From the NCBI RefSeq assembly GCF_019336435.1, contig NZ_JAHWXQ010000005.1, forward strand, positions 62,001-126,000: a stretch of 64,000 nt of DNA. Reading direction: 5' to 3'. Position 1 is the stretch's first letter. Every line of letters begins with the position of its first letter. The position numbers and the translations under genes are program-made. The DNA is from Pontibacter populi. Its GTDB lineage: Bacteria; Bacteroidota; Bacteroidia; Cytophagales; Hymenobacteraceae. Under the pieces are notes generated by a model. That model ran no database searches. It saw only the letters and a program-made list of their open reading frames with translations, and was not told the DNA's origin. Below are positions 24,650 to 33,233 of the stretch, piece by piece.

Positions 24650-25675
24650 CTACTTCTCTACCTTGACCTTTATATACACCGGAAAGTGATCCGAGAAACC
24701 ACCCATGTAGGTGGTTCCCGAATAAGTAGTTCGCGGTGTGTTCTTGTATTTGCCAAAGGTATACTTCAGAAATTCCGGGTCGTGTATCTCAGCGGAGCCC
24801 ATTACATATTCCAGGCCTTTGCTATCCAGCATCCCTTTCGATACGAGCACCTGGTCCAGCATTTTAAAGTCGCCGCGTTTATAGTAGCTGCCAAGTCCCT
24901 GCACATAGTTAATATAAAAGGTGTTAAACAGCTCTTCTTTATAAAGCGGGTTTGGTCGTCCATTTGCCTTCAAGGTTTGCTGTAAGATCTTTGACTTCGG
25001 TTCTTCATCAAAATCACCCATCACTATAATGTTGGCATCCGGATTAGTTTTGAGCTCAGCATCTATTTGTTGGCGAAGTTTGGTGGCAGCAGCCTGCCGG
25101 TTGCGGTTTCCCTGGCGTGTATTGCCATAGTTAGGTGGCCAGTGGTTCACAAAGATAGATACAGGCTCGCCAGCCATCATGCCTTTTACCAGCAGTATAT
25201 CTTTGCCTTTAAAATTGCGTTGCGGGTAATCTACTTTTACCACTTTCTGCAGCGTAGGCTTAAAACGTTTCGGATTGTAAAGCAATGCTACGTCCAGGCC
25301 CAGCGGGTCTTCCGACTCAAAGTGAATGATCTGGTATTTCTTTTTCTTAAGCGGAGGAGTTTGCACCAACTCGTCCAGCACTTTCCGGCTTTCAGCTTCT
25401 GTTATGCCCAACACGGCCGGGCCGTCTTTGCCGCCAATGGTAACTATAGCCTGTGCTAAATTTTTAAGTTTATGCTGGTAACGTTCGTCATCCCATTTCA
25501 TGCTGCCGGTAGGCGTATAGTCCATATTCCGGGCATTTGCCTTGCTATCGTATAGTTTCTCCAGGTTATAGAAGCCAACAGCATATGTTTTGTCTGACTT
25601 AGATAAGATGCCGGCACAGCCGGAAAGGGTGATAAGGGTAAAAAGCGTAAAGAGAGTTTTTATTCCGTGGCGCAT
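24650..25675 (-). CDS. Lipoprotein with endonuclease/exonuclease/phosphatase domain
   Basis: The start at 25675 (MRHGIKTLFTLFTLITLSGCAG) gives a lipoprotein signal peptide with lipobox LSGC, so the protein should be anchored to a membrane; a longer frame begins 12 codons earlier. The mature part is an EEP-fold domain: AVGFYNLEKLYD, VLGITEAESRKVL, FVNHWPPNYGNTRQGNRNRQAAATKL, VMGDFDEEP, and the final SDHFPVYIKV. These hold the metal-binding and catalytic Asn, Glu, Asp and His positions. Relatives cut DNA or hydrolyse phosphodiesters or phosphoinositides. An extracellular nuclease for nutrient phosphate is a guess. Confidence 0.87.
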   Translation of the reverse strand: MRHGIKTLFTLFTLITLSGCAGILSKSDKTYAVGFYNLEKLYDSKANARNMDYTPTGSMKWDDERYQHKLKNLAQAIVTIGGKDGPAVLGITEAESRKVLDELVQTPPLKKKKYQIIHFESEDPLGLDVALLYNPKRFKPTLQKVVKVDYPQRNFKGKDILLVKGMMAGEPVSIFVNHWPPNYGNTRQGNRNRQAAATKLRQQIDAELKTNPDANIIVMGDFDEEPKSKILQQTLKANGRPNPLYKEELFNTFYINYVQGLGSYYKRGDFKMLDQVLVSKGMLDSKGLEYVMGSAEIHDPEFLKYTFGKYKNTPRTTYSGTTYMGGFSDHFPVYIKVKVEK

Positions 25676-25679
25676 CGCG

Positions 25680-25687
25680 TAACTTTG
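25680..25687 (+). promoter_or_regulatory. Possible -7 box of gldC
   Basis: TAACTTTG, 65 bases upstream of the gldC ATG and overlapping the leader of the divergent nuclease gene. A T-rich stretch lies at the -33 position. Confidence 0.4.
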
Positions 25688-25752
25688 TAGGTAATATATG
25701 TAATCAGGCATATTACGAGATTTAGATACTATAAAGTTTAAAAATTAAGAAA

Positions 25753-26094
25753 ATGAAGAAGTCGGAAATATACTTTAGCATTGCTCTTGATGATCAGAAG
25801 GTACCGGAAGCTATTAGCTGGCGTGCCACAGATGCAGGAGAAAAGATCCATTTTGCAAAAGCCATCAACATTTCGCTTTGGGACAGAGACGAAGCCGGCA
25901 CTATGAAAATAGACCTATGGACAAAGGACATGCCTGTAGATGAAATGAAATATTTTTATATCGATACAATCGGGGCGATGGCGCAGAGCATAGCTACTGC
26001 CACCAGCGATTCCGTAATGGCCCAGAAGATGAAAGCACTCTGCGAAGATCTGATGAACCATGTAGAAGCTGAACGCCAGAAGAGCAATCAATAG
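25753..26094 (+). CDS. gldC: Gliding motility protein GldC
   Basis: A 113-residue soluble protein beginning MKKSEIYFSIALDDQKVPEAISWRATDAG, the characteristic GldC start. DEAGTMKIDLWTKDMPVDEMKYF and a C-terminal helix follow. In F. johnsoniae GldC is a cytoplasmic protein needed for efficient gliding; its molecular role is unclear. It is alone here, about 2.5 kb from gldAFG, with a shared terminator after it. Confidence 0.9.
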   Translation: MKKSEIYFSIALDDQKVPEAISWRATDAGEKIHFAKAINISLWDRDEAGTMKIDLWTKDMPVDEMKYFYIDTIGAMAQSIATATSDSVMAQKMKALCEDLMNHVEAERQKSNQ

Positions 26095-26103
26095 TATGTA
26101 CAT

Positions 26104-26146
26104 AAAAGAAAAGGGCCGCTATAGTTAGCGGCCCTTTTCTTTTATG
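26104..26146. terminator. Bidirectional terminator after gldC
   Basis: The stem AAAAGAAAAGGGCCGCTA/TAGCGGCCCTTTTCTTTT has a TAGT loop, between convergent genes. The loop region holds a CTATAGTT motif. Confidence 0.88.
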
Positions 26147-26159
26147 AATTGGATACAGT

Positions 26160-26606
26160 CTAGTTAATCGTATTTGAGTCGGTGTTGGTAGTAGTGTTAT
26201 TAGCCAGTGACTTTGCGTTGTCAGTTGTTTGTCCGGCACCTGCTACAAACTCTTTATCAAATTTGGTGTAGTTCGGGCGATCACCGAAGTAATCGTTGTA
26301 CTGTACAGTGCTTAACACGTTTTCTAATTTCACATCACGCTCTGAGCAGATAGATTTGCATTTCTGCTCTATCAGTTCCTGGTTGCCTTTAAATTCAGCT
26401 TCTACAGCCATCATTTTAGCAACAACATCCATGTTTATTTCTCTTACCTTATTAGCCTGATAGTTATTAAGGCGTAATTCGCGAATCATTTGGTCAGACA
26501 GGTTAGTAGCTCTGCTTTCTACAGTGATTGATCTCTCGTTTCCGTTTGCAGCTGCTGATAAAACGATGCTTAAGCTGGCCAAAGTTGTAATCAATAATCT
26601 TTTCAT
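26160..26606 (-). CDS. Small exported protein, Spy/CpxP-like in shape
   Basis: A 148-residue protein with a signal peptide cut near AAANG (about residue 21). The mature part is helical, with MIRELRLNNYQANKVREINMDVVAKMMAVEAEF, a pair of Cys in QKCKSICSE, and LSTVQYNDYFGDRPNY. The tail is Asn/Thr-rich and probably disordered. The helix-plus-'L..Y/Q..K..EIN' pattern resembles Spy/CpxP-type periplasmic chaperones, but the LTxxQ motif is not exact, so this is only a suggestion. It has no obvious operon partner. Confidence 0.65.
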   Translation of the reverse strand: MKRLLITTLASLSIVLSAAANGNERSITVESRATNLSDQMIRELRLNNYQANKVREINMDVVAKMMAVEAEFKGNQELIEQKCKSICSERDVKLENVLSTVQYNDYFGDRPNYTKFDKEFVAGAGQTTDNAKSLANNTTTNTDSNTIN

Positions 26607-26724
26607 AGTGCGTTTCTTTTCCTGTTTTACTTTTCCCTGTTGTCTTTTTATAAACCAAGCTGCGTCAAAAAAAATTCATTTTTCAGTTGATTTATTTCTG
26701 ATTAGTATAATGCAGCAATTATGC

Positions 26725-26762
26725 CAAAAAGGCCAATCCTGTGAAGATTGGCCTTTTTTATT
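26725..26762 (-). terminator. Terminator of dcd
   Basis: The stem AAAAAGGCCAATC/GATTGGCCTTTTT lies 20 bases past the dcd stop. The A/T tracts on both sides allow function in either direction. Confidence 0.8.
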
Positions 26763-26781
26763 TAAATTATTTTACTAATTA

Positions 26782-27318
26782 TTACCAGTTGTTCTTCCAC
26801 ATCATAGATTCAACGGGAGCGATGGTGCGATTATTATACTTAGCGTTTTCCTTCTTGTTATAGTAGTTTTCGATACCGCCGCTCACTTCAAAATAGATCA
26901 GCTGCCCAATTGGCATACCGTGATAAACACGCACTGGTTGCGTTACCGAAATTTCCAGTGTCCAGGTGTTGCAAAAGCCCACATCACCTTTACCTGCCGT
27001 AGCATGTATATCGATTCCCAAACGACCAACGCTGGATTTACCTTCCAGGAAAGGTACATGTGCGTGTGTTTCGGTATACTCCAACGTTACACCTAAATAA
27101 AGGGTTTCAGGGCGAAGTACGATGCCTTCTTCCGGTATCTCAAAAACATCTATTTCGTTATGTTTGCGTGCATCCAGGATCTCATCGCGGTAGGTAGCCA
27201 GGTAACGGCCTAAATGCACATCATAAGAGTTAGTGCCCAGGCTGGCGCGATTAAATGGCTCTATCAGGATAGTACCTTTTTCTATCTCTTTTAAAATCTG
27301 GTTATCTGTTAAGATCAT
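26782..27318 (-). CDS. dcd: dCTP deaminase
   Basis: Converts dCTP to dUTP, the main route to dTMP precursors. The 178 residues have the family pattern: MILTDNQILKEIEKGTILIEPF, NRASLGTNSYDVHLG, then FLEGKSSVGRLGIDIHATAGKGDVGF, which holds the active-site Ser, Arg and Ala/Gly residues. TLEISVTQPVRVYHGMPIGQLIYF follows. A deoxyuridine triphosphatase is needed in addition, as nothing in the sequence suggests the bifunctional type. Confidence 0.95.
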   Translation of the reverse strand: MILTDNQILKEIEKGTILIEPFNRASLGTNSYDVHLGRYLATYRDEILDARKHNEIDVFEIPEEGIVLRPETLYLGVTLEYTETHAHVPFLEGKSSVGRLGIDIHATAGKGDVGFCNTWTLEISVTQPVRVYHGMPIGQLIYFEVSGGIENYYNKKENAKYNNRTIAPVESMMWKNNW

Positions 27319-27386
27319 GGGAATGGCACGCTAAAAAGTTGATTGTAAAAGTAATGAATTAAGGCTATATACACCAACATAAACTA

Positions 27387-27428
27387 TAAAGCGGCAGCCC
27401 CATTTTCAGGTACTGCCGCTTTATTTTA
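27387..27428 (-). terminator. Terminator of hemL
   Basis: The stem AAAGCGGCAG/CTGCCGCTTT has a 15-base loop. On the minus strand it lies just past the hemL stop and is followed by TATAGTTTATG rather than a clean T run. Confidence 0.65.
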
Positions 27429-27444
27429 TAGTTACAACTATAGC

Positions 27445-28740
27445 TTAGCCCTGAATTGCTTTCAGTGCATCATAGTTAGCCTGTACATATTCATCAACTA
27501 ATTCTAGTGTGATAGCTGTAGAAACGAACAGCGATTCGTACTGAGAAGGAGCCAGGTAAATACCTCGCTGCAGCATCTCGTTGAAGTAACGGCCAAATAA
27601 CGCCGTATCAGAAGTTTTTGCGCTGTCGAAGTCTGTAACCGGCTGATTAGTGAAGAAGATCGTGAACATTGAGCCAACCCTATTTATAGTATAGTTCAGG
27701 CCAAGCTGCTGCATGTTGTTTCGCATGCCATTGATCATTCGTTCGGTCGTCTCATCAAGCTGGGTATATACCTGTGGGTTATCTTTCAGGTAATTCAGCA
27801 TCGCCATACCCGCCGACATCGCAATTGGGTTACCAGATAGTGTTCCTGCCTGGTAAACTGGTCCGGCTGGTGCTACGCAATCCATGATCTCTTTTTTACC
27901 ACCGTAAGCGCCTACAGGCATACCGCCCCCAATAATTTTACCAAGCGTAGTCATATCCGGCGTAACACCGAAAAGTTGCTGAGCACCGCCCGGAGCCAGA
28001 CGGAAACCTGTCATCACTTCGTCAAATATCAGCACAATGCCTTCTTTGGTACAAAGGTCGCGCAGGCCCTGCAGGAATTCCTGCGTAGGAAGAACAAGGC
28101 CCATGTTTCCGGCTACCGGCTCTAAAATGATAGCAGCTACCTGGCCCTTGTTGGCATCTACCAGAGTTTGTACGGCCTGCAGGTTATTAAATGGGGCAGT
28201 CAGTGTATCGTTGGCAACGCCTTTGGTTACGCCCGGGCTATCCGGAACGCCAAGTGTAATGGCACCGCTACCGGCAGCGATCAGGAAAGAATCGCCATGA
28301 CCGTGGTAACAGCCTTCAAATTTGATCATCTTATCACGACCGGTATAGCCACGTGCCACACGAATAGCTGACATGGTAGCCTCTGTACCGGAGTTAACCA
28401 TTCGTACCTTTTCGATACTTGGCACCATGCTGATGATCAGCTCTGCTATCTCGATCTCTTTGCGCGTAGGAGCACCAAATGACAAGGAATTAGGGATGGC
28501 CTGCATTACAGCTTCCTGTACTAATTCCGCGGCATGGCCCAGAATCATAGGTCCCCAGGAGTTGATGAATTCCATGTAACGGTTGCCGTCTTCATCAAAT
28601 AAGTAAGCGCCTTTGGCTGATTTTATAAAGCGCGGGTTACCACCTACGGCTCTGAATGCTCTTACAGGTGAGTTTACGCCGCCAGGTATAAAGTTTTGAG
28701 CTCTCTGAAACAGTTCTTCACTGATTGGTGCTGTCTTCAT
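27445..28740 (-). CDS. hemL: Glutamate-1-semialdehyde 2,1-aminomutase
   Basis: Makes 5-aminolevulinate for heme by the C5 pathway, using PLP. The 431 residues start with the family's FIPGGVNSPVRAFRAVGGNPRFI and contain MVNSGTEATMSAIRVARGYTGRDKMIKFEGCYHGHGD. IIEPVAGNMG, FDEVMTGFR (the Asp that holds PLP), and LGKIIGGGMPVGAYGG, with the PLP lysine, follow. The upstream glutamyl-tRNA reductase is not in the window. The gene lies 24 bases from the next gene upstream, and the two may be co-transcribed. Confidence 0.96.
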   Translation of the reverse strand: MKTAPISEELFQRAQNFIPGGVNSPVRAFRAVGGNPRFIKSAKGAYLFDEDGNRYMEFINSWGPMILGHAAELVQEAVMQAIPNSLSFGAPTRKEIEIAELIISMVPSIEKVRMVNSGTEATMSAIRVARGYTGRDKMIKFEGCYHGHGDSFLIAAGSGAITLGVPDSPGVTKGVANDTLTAPFNNLQAVQTLVDANKGQVAAIILEPVAGNMGLVLPTQEFLQGLRDLCTKEGIVLIFDEVMTGFRLAPGGAQQLFGVTPDMTTLGKIIGGGMPVGAYGGKKEIMDCVAPAGPVYQAGTLSGNPIAMSAGMAMLNYLKDNPQVYTQLDETTERMINGMRNNMQQLGLNYTINRVGSMFTIFFTNQPVTDFDSAKTSDTALFGRYFNEMLQRGIYLAPSQYESLFVSTAITLELVDEYVQANYDALKAIQG

Positions 28741-28764
28741 CGGGTATAGTTTTATAAGGTATAG

Positions 28765-30456
28765 TTAGTAAACAGTGTTTACAACTATAGGTTGAAGGTT
28801 TTCTAATTTAATGATCGGTACAAACTGATTGTCGGGGTGCAATTGGTTTTTTTCTGACCTGTTTGTGTAGCCAACGGCCGGGTAAAGCACTCCTGGTTTT
28901 ATGCCGGTTTCCAATAAGGCCTGCGTTAAGTTAGGGCCGTATTGTTGCAGCATGGTGCCATAAAAATAGAGCATCTCAAATCCTGCATACGCATAAACCG
29001 AAGGGGGAATGTTATAACGACTGATGTAGCGCTCTCTGAAATTTTTAACAGCCGGTGAAGTTGCATCTATAAACTTAGGACTGATAAAGTACACCTCCAG
29101 GTTATCGAGTTGGCGTAACGTGATCTGGTTTATATTCAGCCAGCTTTGGTAGGTTATCAATGGCAATTGTGCCGCCGATGACTGTAGTTTGCTTGTTGTA
29201 TTTACAGCAGCGGTCATCTTATCAGAGAATACAGCCATGTGGCCTACATCTGTTAAAACCAGGTTCTTAAATATAGTTGCTGTTGCCGTTGGCTGGTCAG
29301 AGTTGATCTTTTTGTAGGTCTTTACTTTTCCGCCCAGTTTCTTAAAATGCTCCTTATAGAAATAAGCAAAAGTGGTATCATCTTTAGATTTCTCGAAGAG
29401 GATGATCGCTGTTTTAGGGGAGAAGGTGTTATAAGCATATGCTGCAGCCTGACGTGCTTGTGTGGCTACCGATGACTCAAAAAGAAAAACGTTGCTGTTC
29501 TGCCCTGCAATTTCCACATCCTGCGACAATGGATTTATAACCGGAATACCGGTTTCCTGTGCAAATCGATTTGCGATGCGGGCAGAACTTTTATAAACCG
29601 GCCCTATCAGCAGATCCATTTGTTTTACTTCAGGTAAACTTAAAATACGGTTTACAGAGGATGTATCGGTTCCGGCATCATACGTAAAAAGGTTTAGCTT
29701 GATATTTTGCTCCTCCATCACATCCTGAGCAAGCTGCATACCGGCATACAGGTCGTTTACGAACTGGTTTTTACGCACATTCTGGCCCAGATCCTGGTTT
29801 AGCTGGAAGGGCAGGAGCAAGGCAACATCAAAGCTTTGCTGACGACGTGAAGCATTCAGGTACTTGTTTCGGTCTAAGTTGTGCTTGCTTACCAGTCGCT
29901 CTATAGTTGCCTTATTAGCCGGGTTATACCACACACTGATCAGTTTATCGGCATAAGCCTGCGCCAGCACTTTATCGTTCGGGTAGCGTTGTACCAGTCG
30001 TTCAAACTCTTTTTTATCGGTCAGTTTTTGCAGATAAAAGCGTTCCAGTCCGGCAGCTTCGTTTGCAAGTGGGGTAGAAGCCAGTTGCTGTAGTTGTGTC
30101 AGCGCTTCGTCGTAGTTACCGCGTTCAAAGAGTACGTTAGATAGCAGGTAAGTCGCATCAGCCATTTGTGCCCAATCCGGGTGCTGCGCCTTTAGTTGTT
30201 GCAGCATTTCCTGCGACTCTTTATACTTTTTTGCCCTGAAGGCTGCTAATGCATAAAAATATGAAGCTTCCGGAGCGTAAGCCGAACTGGCTATAGTTAA
30301 TGGCATAAATTCGGCCATTGCCTGTTCGTAGCGCTGCTGCTGTAACAGTATTTTCCCGTTGCTATACGTTACGTTTTCGTTCTGCTGCGCAAAAGCCGGA
30401 GTAGCCAGTGTCAGCGATAACACAATAAGTATACTCTTACAGAACCTGTTCTTCAT
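28765..30456 (-). CDS. Exported TPR / type-1 periplasmic-binding fusion protein
   Basis: A 563-residue protein with a signal peptide (about 1-23, ATPAFAQQ). Residues about 28-180 form TPR-like helices (ILLQQQRYEQAMAEF, LLSNVLFERGNYDEALTQL). Residues about 205-560 form a type-1 periplasmic-binding (LivJ/LpoA-like) domain: FDVALLLPFQLNQDLG, NDLYAGMQLAQDVMEEQNIKLNLFTYDAG, and VKQMDLLIGPVYKSSARIA. The order TPR plus PBP1 is that of LpoA, the outer-membrane activator of penicillin-binding proteins, but no lipobox Cys is present. Annotation as an ABC transporter binding protein is the alternative, and there is no transporter gene nearby. Confidence 0.82.
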   Translation of the reverse strand: MKNRFCKSILIVLSLTLATPAFAQQNENVTYSNGKILLQQQRYEQAMAEFMPLTIASSAYAPEASYFYALAAFRAKKYKESQEMLQQLKAQHPDWAQMADATYLLSNVLFERGNYDEALTQLQQLASTPLANEAAGLERFYLQKLTDKKEFERLVQRYPNDKVLAQAYADKLISVWYNPANKATIERLVSKHNLDRNKYLNASRRQQSFDVALLLPFQLNQDLGQNVRKNQFVNDLYAGMQLAQDVMEEQNIKLNLFTYDAGTDTSSVNRILSLPEVKQMDLLIGPVYKSSARIANRFAQETGIPVINPLSQDVEIAGQNSNVFLFESSVATQARQAAAYAYNTFSPKTAIILFEKSKDDTTFAYFYKEHFKKLGGKVKTYKKINSDQPTATATIFKNLVLTDVGHMAVFSDKMTAAVNTTSKLQSSAAQLPLITYQSWLNINQITLRQLDNLEVYFISPKFIDATSPAVKNFRERYISRYNIPPSVYAYAGFEMLYFYGTMLQQYGPNLTQALLETGIKPGVLYPAVGYTNRSEKNQLHPDNQFVPIIKLENLQPIVVNTVY

Positions 30457-30479
30457 ATAATCTAATTGTCGATTGCTTT

Positions 30480-30533
30480 TTGTTGATTGTTAAATAGTTG
30501 ATCAAAAACAATCAACCATTTAACAATCAACAA
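30480..30533. repeat. 23-bp inverted repeat between guaA and the TPR gene
   Basis: The arms 30480-30502 and 30511-30533 are complementary except at one position, around an 8-base spacer. The unit TTGTTGATTGTTAAAT(A/G)GTTGAT is AT-rich and lacks the GC stem and T run of an intrinsic terminator. A related TTGTTGATTG stretch occurs near 4789. Confidence 0.8.
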
Positions 30534-30538
30534 TTAAA

Positions 30539-32068
30539 TTACTCCCACTCTATAGTTGCTGGTGGTTTAGAGCTGATGTCGTAAACAACGCGGTTTACGC
30601 CTTTTACTTTGTTAATGATCTCGTTTGATACATCAGCCAGGAATTCATACGGTAAGCGACTCCAGTCGGCGGTCATGCCATCTATACTTGTTACAGCACG
30701 CAACGCAACCACATTTTCGTAGGTACGCTCATCGCCCATTACACCCACCGATTGCAGCGGAGTAAGGATAGCGCCGGCCTGCCATACTTCGTCATATAAC
30801 CCAGACTTTTTCAGGTTGCTGATGAAAATATGATCTACTTGCTGCAGTACGTTTACTTTTTCCGGGGTAATATCGCCCATAATACGAATTGCCAAGCCAG
30901 GTCCTGGGAACGGATGACGGCCAAGAATGGCATCATCAATTTTCAGAGTTTTACCTACCAGGCGAACCTCGTCTTTAAACAATGTTTTAAGCGGCTCTAC
31001 TACCTTCAGTTTCATAAAGTCGGGGAGGCCACCCACGTTGTGGTGCGATTTTATAGTTGCCGAAGGGCCTTTCACGCTCAGCGACTCAATCACATCCGGG
31101 TAGATAGTACCTTGAGCAAGCCACTTAACATCTTCTATTCTATGCGATTCTTCGTCAAAAACCTCGATAAACACGCGGCCAATGGCTTTGCGTTTTGCTT
31201 CCGGATCCGTTAGACCAGCGAGTGCTGAATAGAACTTATCTTTTGCATCAACGCCTTTCACGTTCAGGCCCATGTGCTTATAAGAGTCCAGCACGTTCTC
31301 AAACTCATCTTTGCGCAGCAGGCCGTTGTCTACAAAAATGCAGTACAGGTTTTTGCCGATAGCATGATGGATCAGCATGGCAGCCACACTCGAATCTACA
31401 CCACCGGATAAACCAAGCACTACTTTATCATCGCCCAGCTGTTGCTTTAATTCTGCTACAGTTGCATCCACAAACTGCTCTGATGTCCAGTCTTGCTGGC
31501 ACTCGCAGATGTGAACCACAAAGTTGCGTAACAGCGTTTTGCCTTCATCGGAGTGGGTCACTTCGGGGTGGAACTGAATGCCGTAGGTTTCCTGGTCGCG
31601 CAACTTATAAGCGGCTACGCGCACTGTTTCCGTACTGGCAATGATCTCAAAATGATCCGGAACCTCCTTTATCGTATCACCATGCGACATCCAAACCACA
31701 GAGCCCGGTGTGAGCTCTTTCATGAGACGGTTGGCTGTGTGCAGCTCTGAGAGTCTTGCACGGCCGTATTCGCGTATGGTGGATGGTGTTACTTCACCCT
31801 TGCTTTCCTGCGCTATAAGTTGCGCACCATAGCAAACGCCCAGTAAAGGCAACTTGCCCATGTACTGTGCAAGGTCTATAGTCGGGTGTTCGGCATCGCG
31901 TACAGAGCAGGGACTGCCTGACAGGATTACACCTTTAACATCATCTGAGAGGGGAGGTACGTTATTGTACGGGTAAATCTCACAGTATACATTAAGCTCG
32001 CGAACCCTTCTGGCTATGAGTTGGGTATATTGGGAGCCAAAGTCGAGGATGAGAATTTTTTCTGGCAT
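30539..32068 (-). CDS. guaA: GMP synthase (glutamine-hydrolysing)
   Basis: Makes GMP from XMP using glutamine and ATP. The start at 32068 ([25 protein letters not shown]) is the family start; the 38 codons upstream of it in frame are not conserved-looking. The N-terminal glutamine amidotransferase has GVCYGAQLI with the nucleophile Cys and the FHPEVTHS His/Glu. The synthetase half has the PP-loop [22 protein letters not shown], and the C-terminal dimerisation domain ending [10 protein letters not shown]. 509 residues, usual length. Its promoter abuts the start codon. Confidence 0.96.
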   Translation of the reverse strand: MPEKILILDFGSQYTQLIARRVRELNVYCEIYPYNNVPPLSDDVKGVILSGSPCSVRDAEHPTIDLAQYMGKLPLLGVCYGAQLIAQESKGEVTPSTIREYGRARLSELHTANRLMKELTPGSVVWMSHGDTIKEVPDHFEIIASTETVRVAAYKLRDQETYGIQFHPEVTHSDEGKTLLRNFVVHICECQQDWTSEQFVDATVAELKQQLGDDKVVLGLSGGVDSSVAAMLIHHAIGKNLYCIFVDNGLLRKDEFENVLDSYKHMGLNVKGVDAKDKFYSALAGLTDPEAKRKAIGRVFIEVFDEESHRIEDVKWLAQGTIYPDVIESLSVKGPSATIKSHHNVGGLPDFMKLKVVEPLKTLFKDEVRLVGKTLKIDDAILGRHPFPGPGLAIRIMGDITPEKVNVLQQVDHIFISNLKKSGLYDEVWQAGAILTPLQSVGVMGDERTYENVVALRAVTSIDGMTADWSRLPYEFLADVSNEIINKVKGVNRVVYDISSKPPATIEWE

Positions 32069-32071
32069 GCG

Positions 32072-32103
32072 CAAAGGTAAGGTGCTTTTATAGTAATTGC
32101 CAA
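32072..32103 (-). promoter_or_regulatory. Promoter of guaA, three bases from the start codon
   Basis: On the minus strand: TTGG (32100-32103), 20 bases, then TACCTTTG (32072-32079), then CGC and ATG. A start site 4-5 bases past the box would fall on the A of ATG, so a leaderless mRNA is predicted. Confidence 0.65.
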
Positions 32104-32179
32104 TTCTTTTGAAGATAAGTGCTGGTTGGAATAGGAATTCAGTACTTAGCTTGGTTGATATTCTATTAATGCCATGTTT

Positions 32180-32893
32180 CAATCACCCGGCCCTTCCTTT
32201 TCTAAGGCGGGGAGCTTTTACGGCTACTTCTCCTCCTGTCATCCTGAAAGGATCTTGTTAGAAGGTCGGTAAGGCCTTTTCTATAGTTCAACGGATAGTT
32301 TTATAGCTGGTGTTTTAACCCACCCCTGCCCCTCCCGAGAGGGGAATTGCTACTAAAGCTATAGTTGATGGCATTATTCTATAGTTGCGGCGTTAACACC
32401 CCTGTAGTCCCCTCAAGGGGACAATTACCGCATTTACCAATTTCCAAGCTATAATTCTATAGTTACAGTATTACCCCTTCCCAACCTTCCCCTAAAAACA
32501 GGGGAAGGAGCTTGTCTATAGCTACAAACCACGAACAGGACATGTTTACCTGTCCCCTCGGAACTATAGCCACGATCAAGCGATGAAACTATAACTATAA
32601 TATAAACTATAAAAAAAGCTATCGAACTGATCTCAGTCTTTGGGGTGAGCGCCTTGTAGATTTCTGGTGCCGCAAGGCATTGAGAGGTACGAGCAAAAGA
32701 AATGTACACCGCGCGATGCCCGAAGACGGGGCCTCCCGGCCGTGAGGGCGCCAAAGCTAACTATAAAATAGTAGGCAGGTAAAGCTCCCAGGATAGGATC
32801 TGATTTGAAAGGAAGGCTGGGTTCAGGTTGCGGGTAACTTCAACTATAAGCCGAGATAGATTTCTCGCCGTGGCTCGAAATGACAAAAGAGAA
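32180..32893 (+). repeat. Dispersed composite intergenic repeat, copy 2
   Basis: About 710 bases upstream of guaA and of ffs share the modules of copy 1 in the same order, starting CAATCACCC and the TCATCCTGAAAGGATCTTG module. The end is AGATAGATTTCTCGCC..GAAATGACA. One added hairpin (CCTTCCCC/GGGGAAGG, about 32482-32508) is specific to this copy. The 119-nt core is at 32638-32756. Confidence 0.85.
32638..32756. repeat. 119-nt structured core of the repeat, copy 2
   Basis: Same length as the other cores. CTTTGG/CCAAAG closes it. Core positions 18-28 (TGTAGATTTCT) pair with 61-71 (AGAAATGTACA) at 10 of 11 places. The inner hairpin has a GCAA loop (TGCC-GCAA-GGCA), a GNRA tetraloop. Confidence 0.75.
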
Positions 32894-32995
32894 GCTGTAG
32901 GACAGTTAAGATACTTTGAATGTGGAATAAAGCAGCTGACAACTTGTAAGTTATCCTTCATCAAGCAAAATAAACTACATTTTATACTTCTATAA

Positions 32996-33026
32996 TTTGC
33001 ATTGAATAAGAAAATACGTACTTTTG
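32996..33026 (+). promoter_or_regulatory. Promoter of ffs
   Basis: TTTG (32996-32999), 19 bases, TACTTTTG (33019-33026). The folded RNA begins at 33031, so transcription starts about five bases past the box. Confidence 0.8.
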
Positions 33027-33030
33027 TAAC

Positions 33031-33122
33031 GGCAAATCGGCACGGCCAGCTCCTGCCAAATCCCCCAGGACCGGAAGGTAGCAAGGGTAGGCGGTCGAAG
33101 CGGCGCGATGTTGGTTTGCCAC
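33031..33122 (+). ncRNA. ffs: SRP RNA (4.5S)
   Basis: The domain IV hairpin with CCAGGACCGGAAGGTAGCAAGGG holds the conserved GGAA-type loop and the Ffh-binding internal loop. The ends GGCAAA (33031) and TTTGCC (33115-33120) pair, and a T8 run follows at 33123-33130. It is the small bacterial form, which together with Ffh targets nascent membrane proteins. Confidence 0.92.
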
Positions 33123-33130
33123 TTTTTTTT
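33123..33130 (+). terminator. T run ending ffs
   Basis: Eight T residues directly follow the closing stem of the SRP RNA. Confidence 0.6.
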
Positions 33131-33202
33131 GCCCATACCCCAAGGCACACCCGCTGCCACTCAAAAAAAACTGCTTTCTTTCCGGTTTCAGGATTTATAG
33201 TT

Positions 33203-33210
33203 TAGCTTTG
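33203..33210 (+). promoter_or_regulatory. -7 box of the aldolase gene
   Basis: TAGCTTTG fits TAnnTTTG and is 23 bases before the ATG at 33234. -33 element unclear. Confidence 0.5.
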
Positions 33211-33233
33211 TAACTATAATCATCCCATCTATT

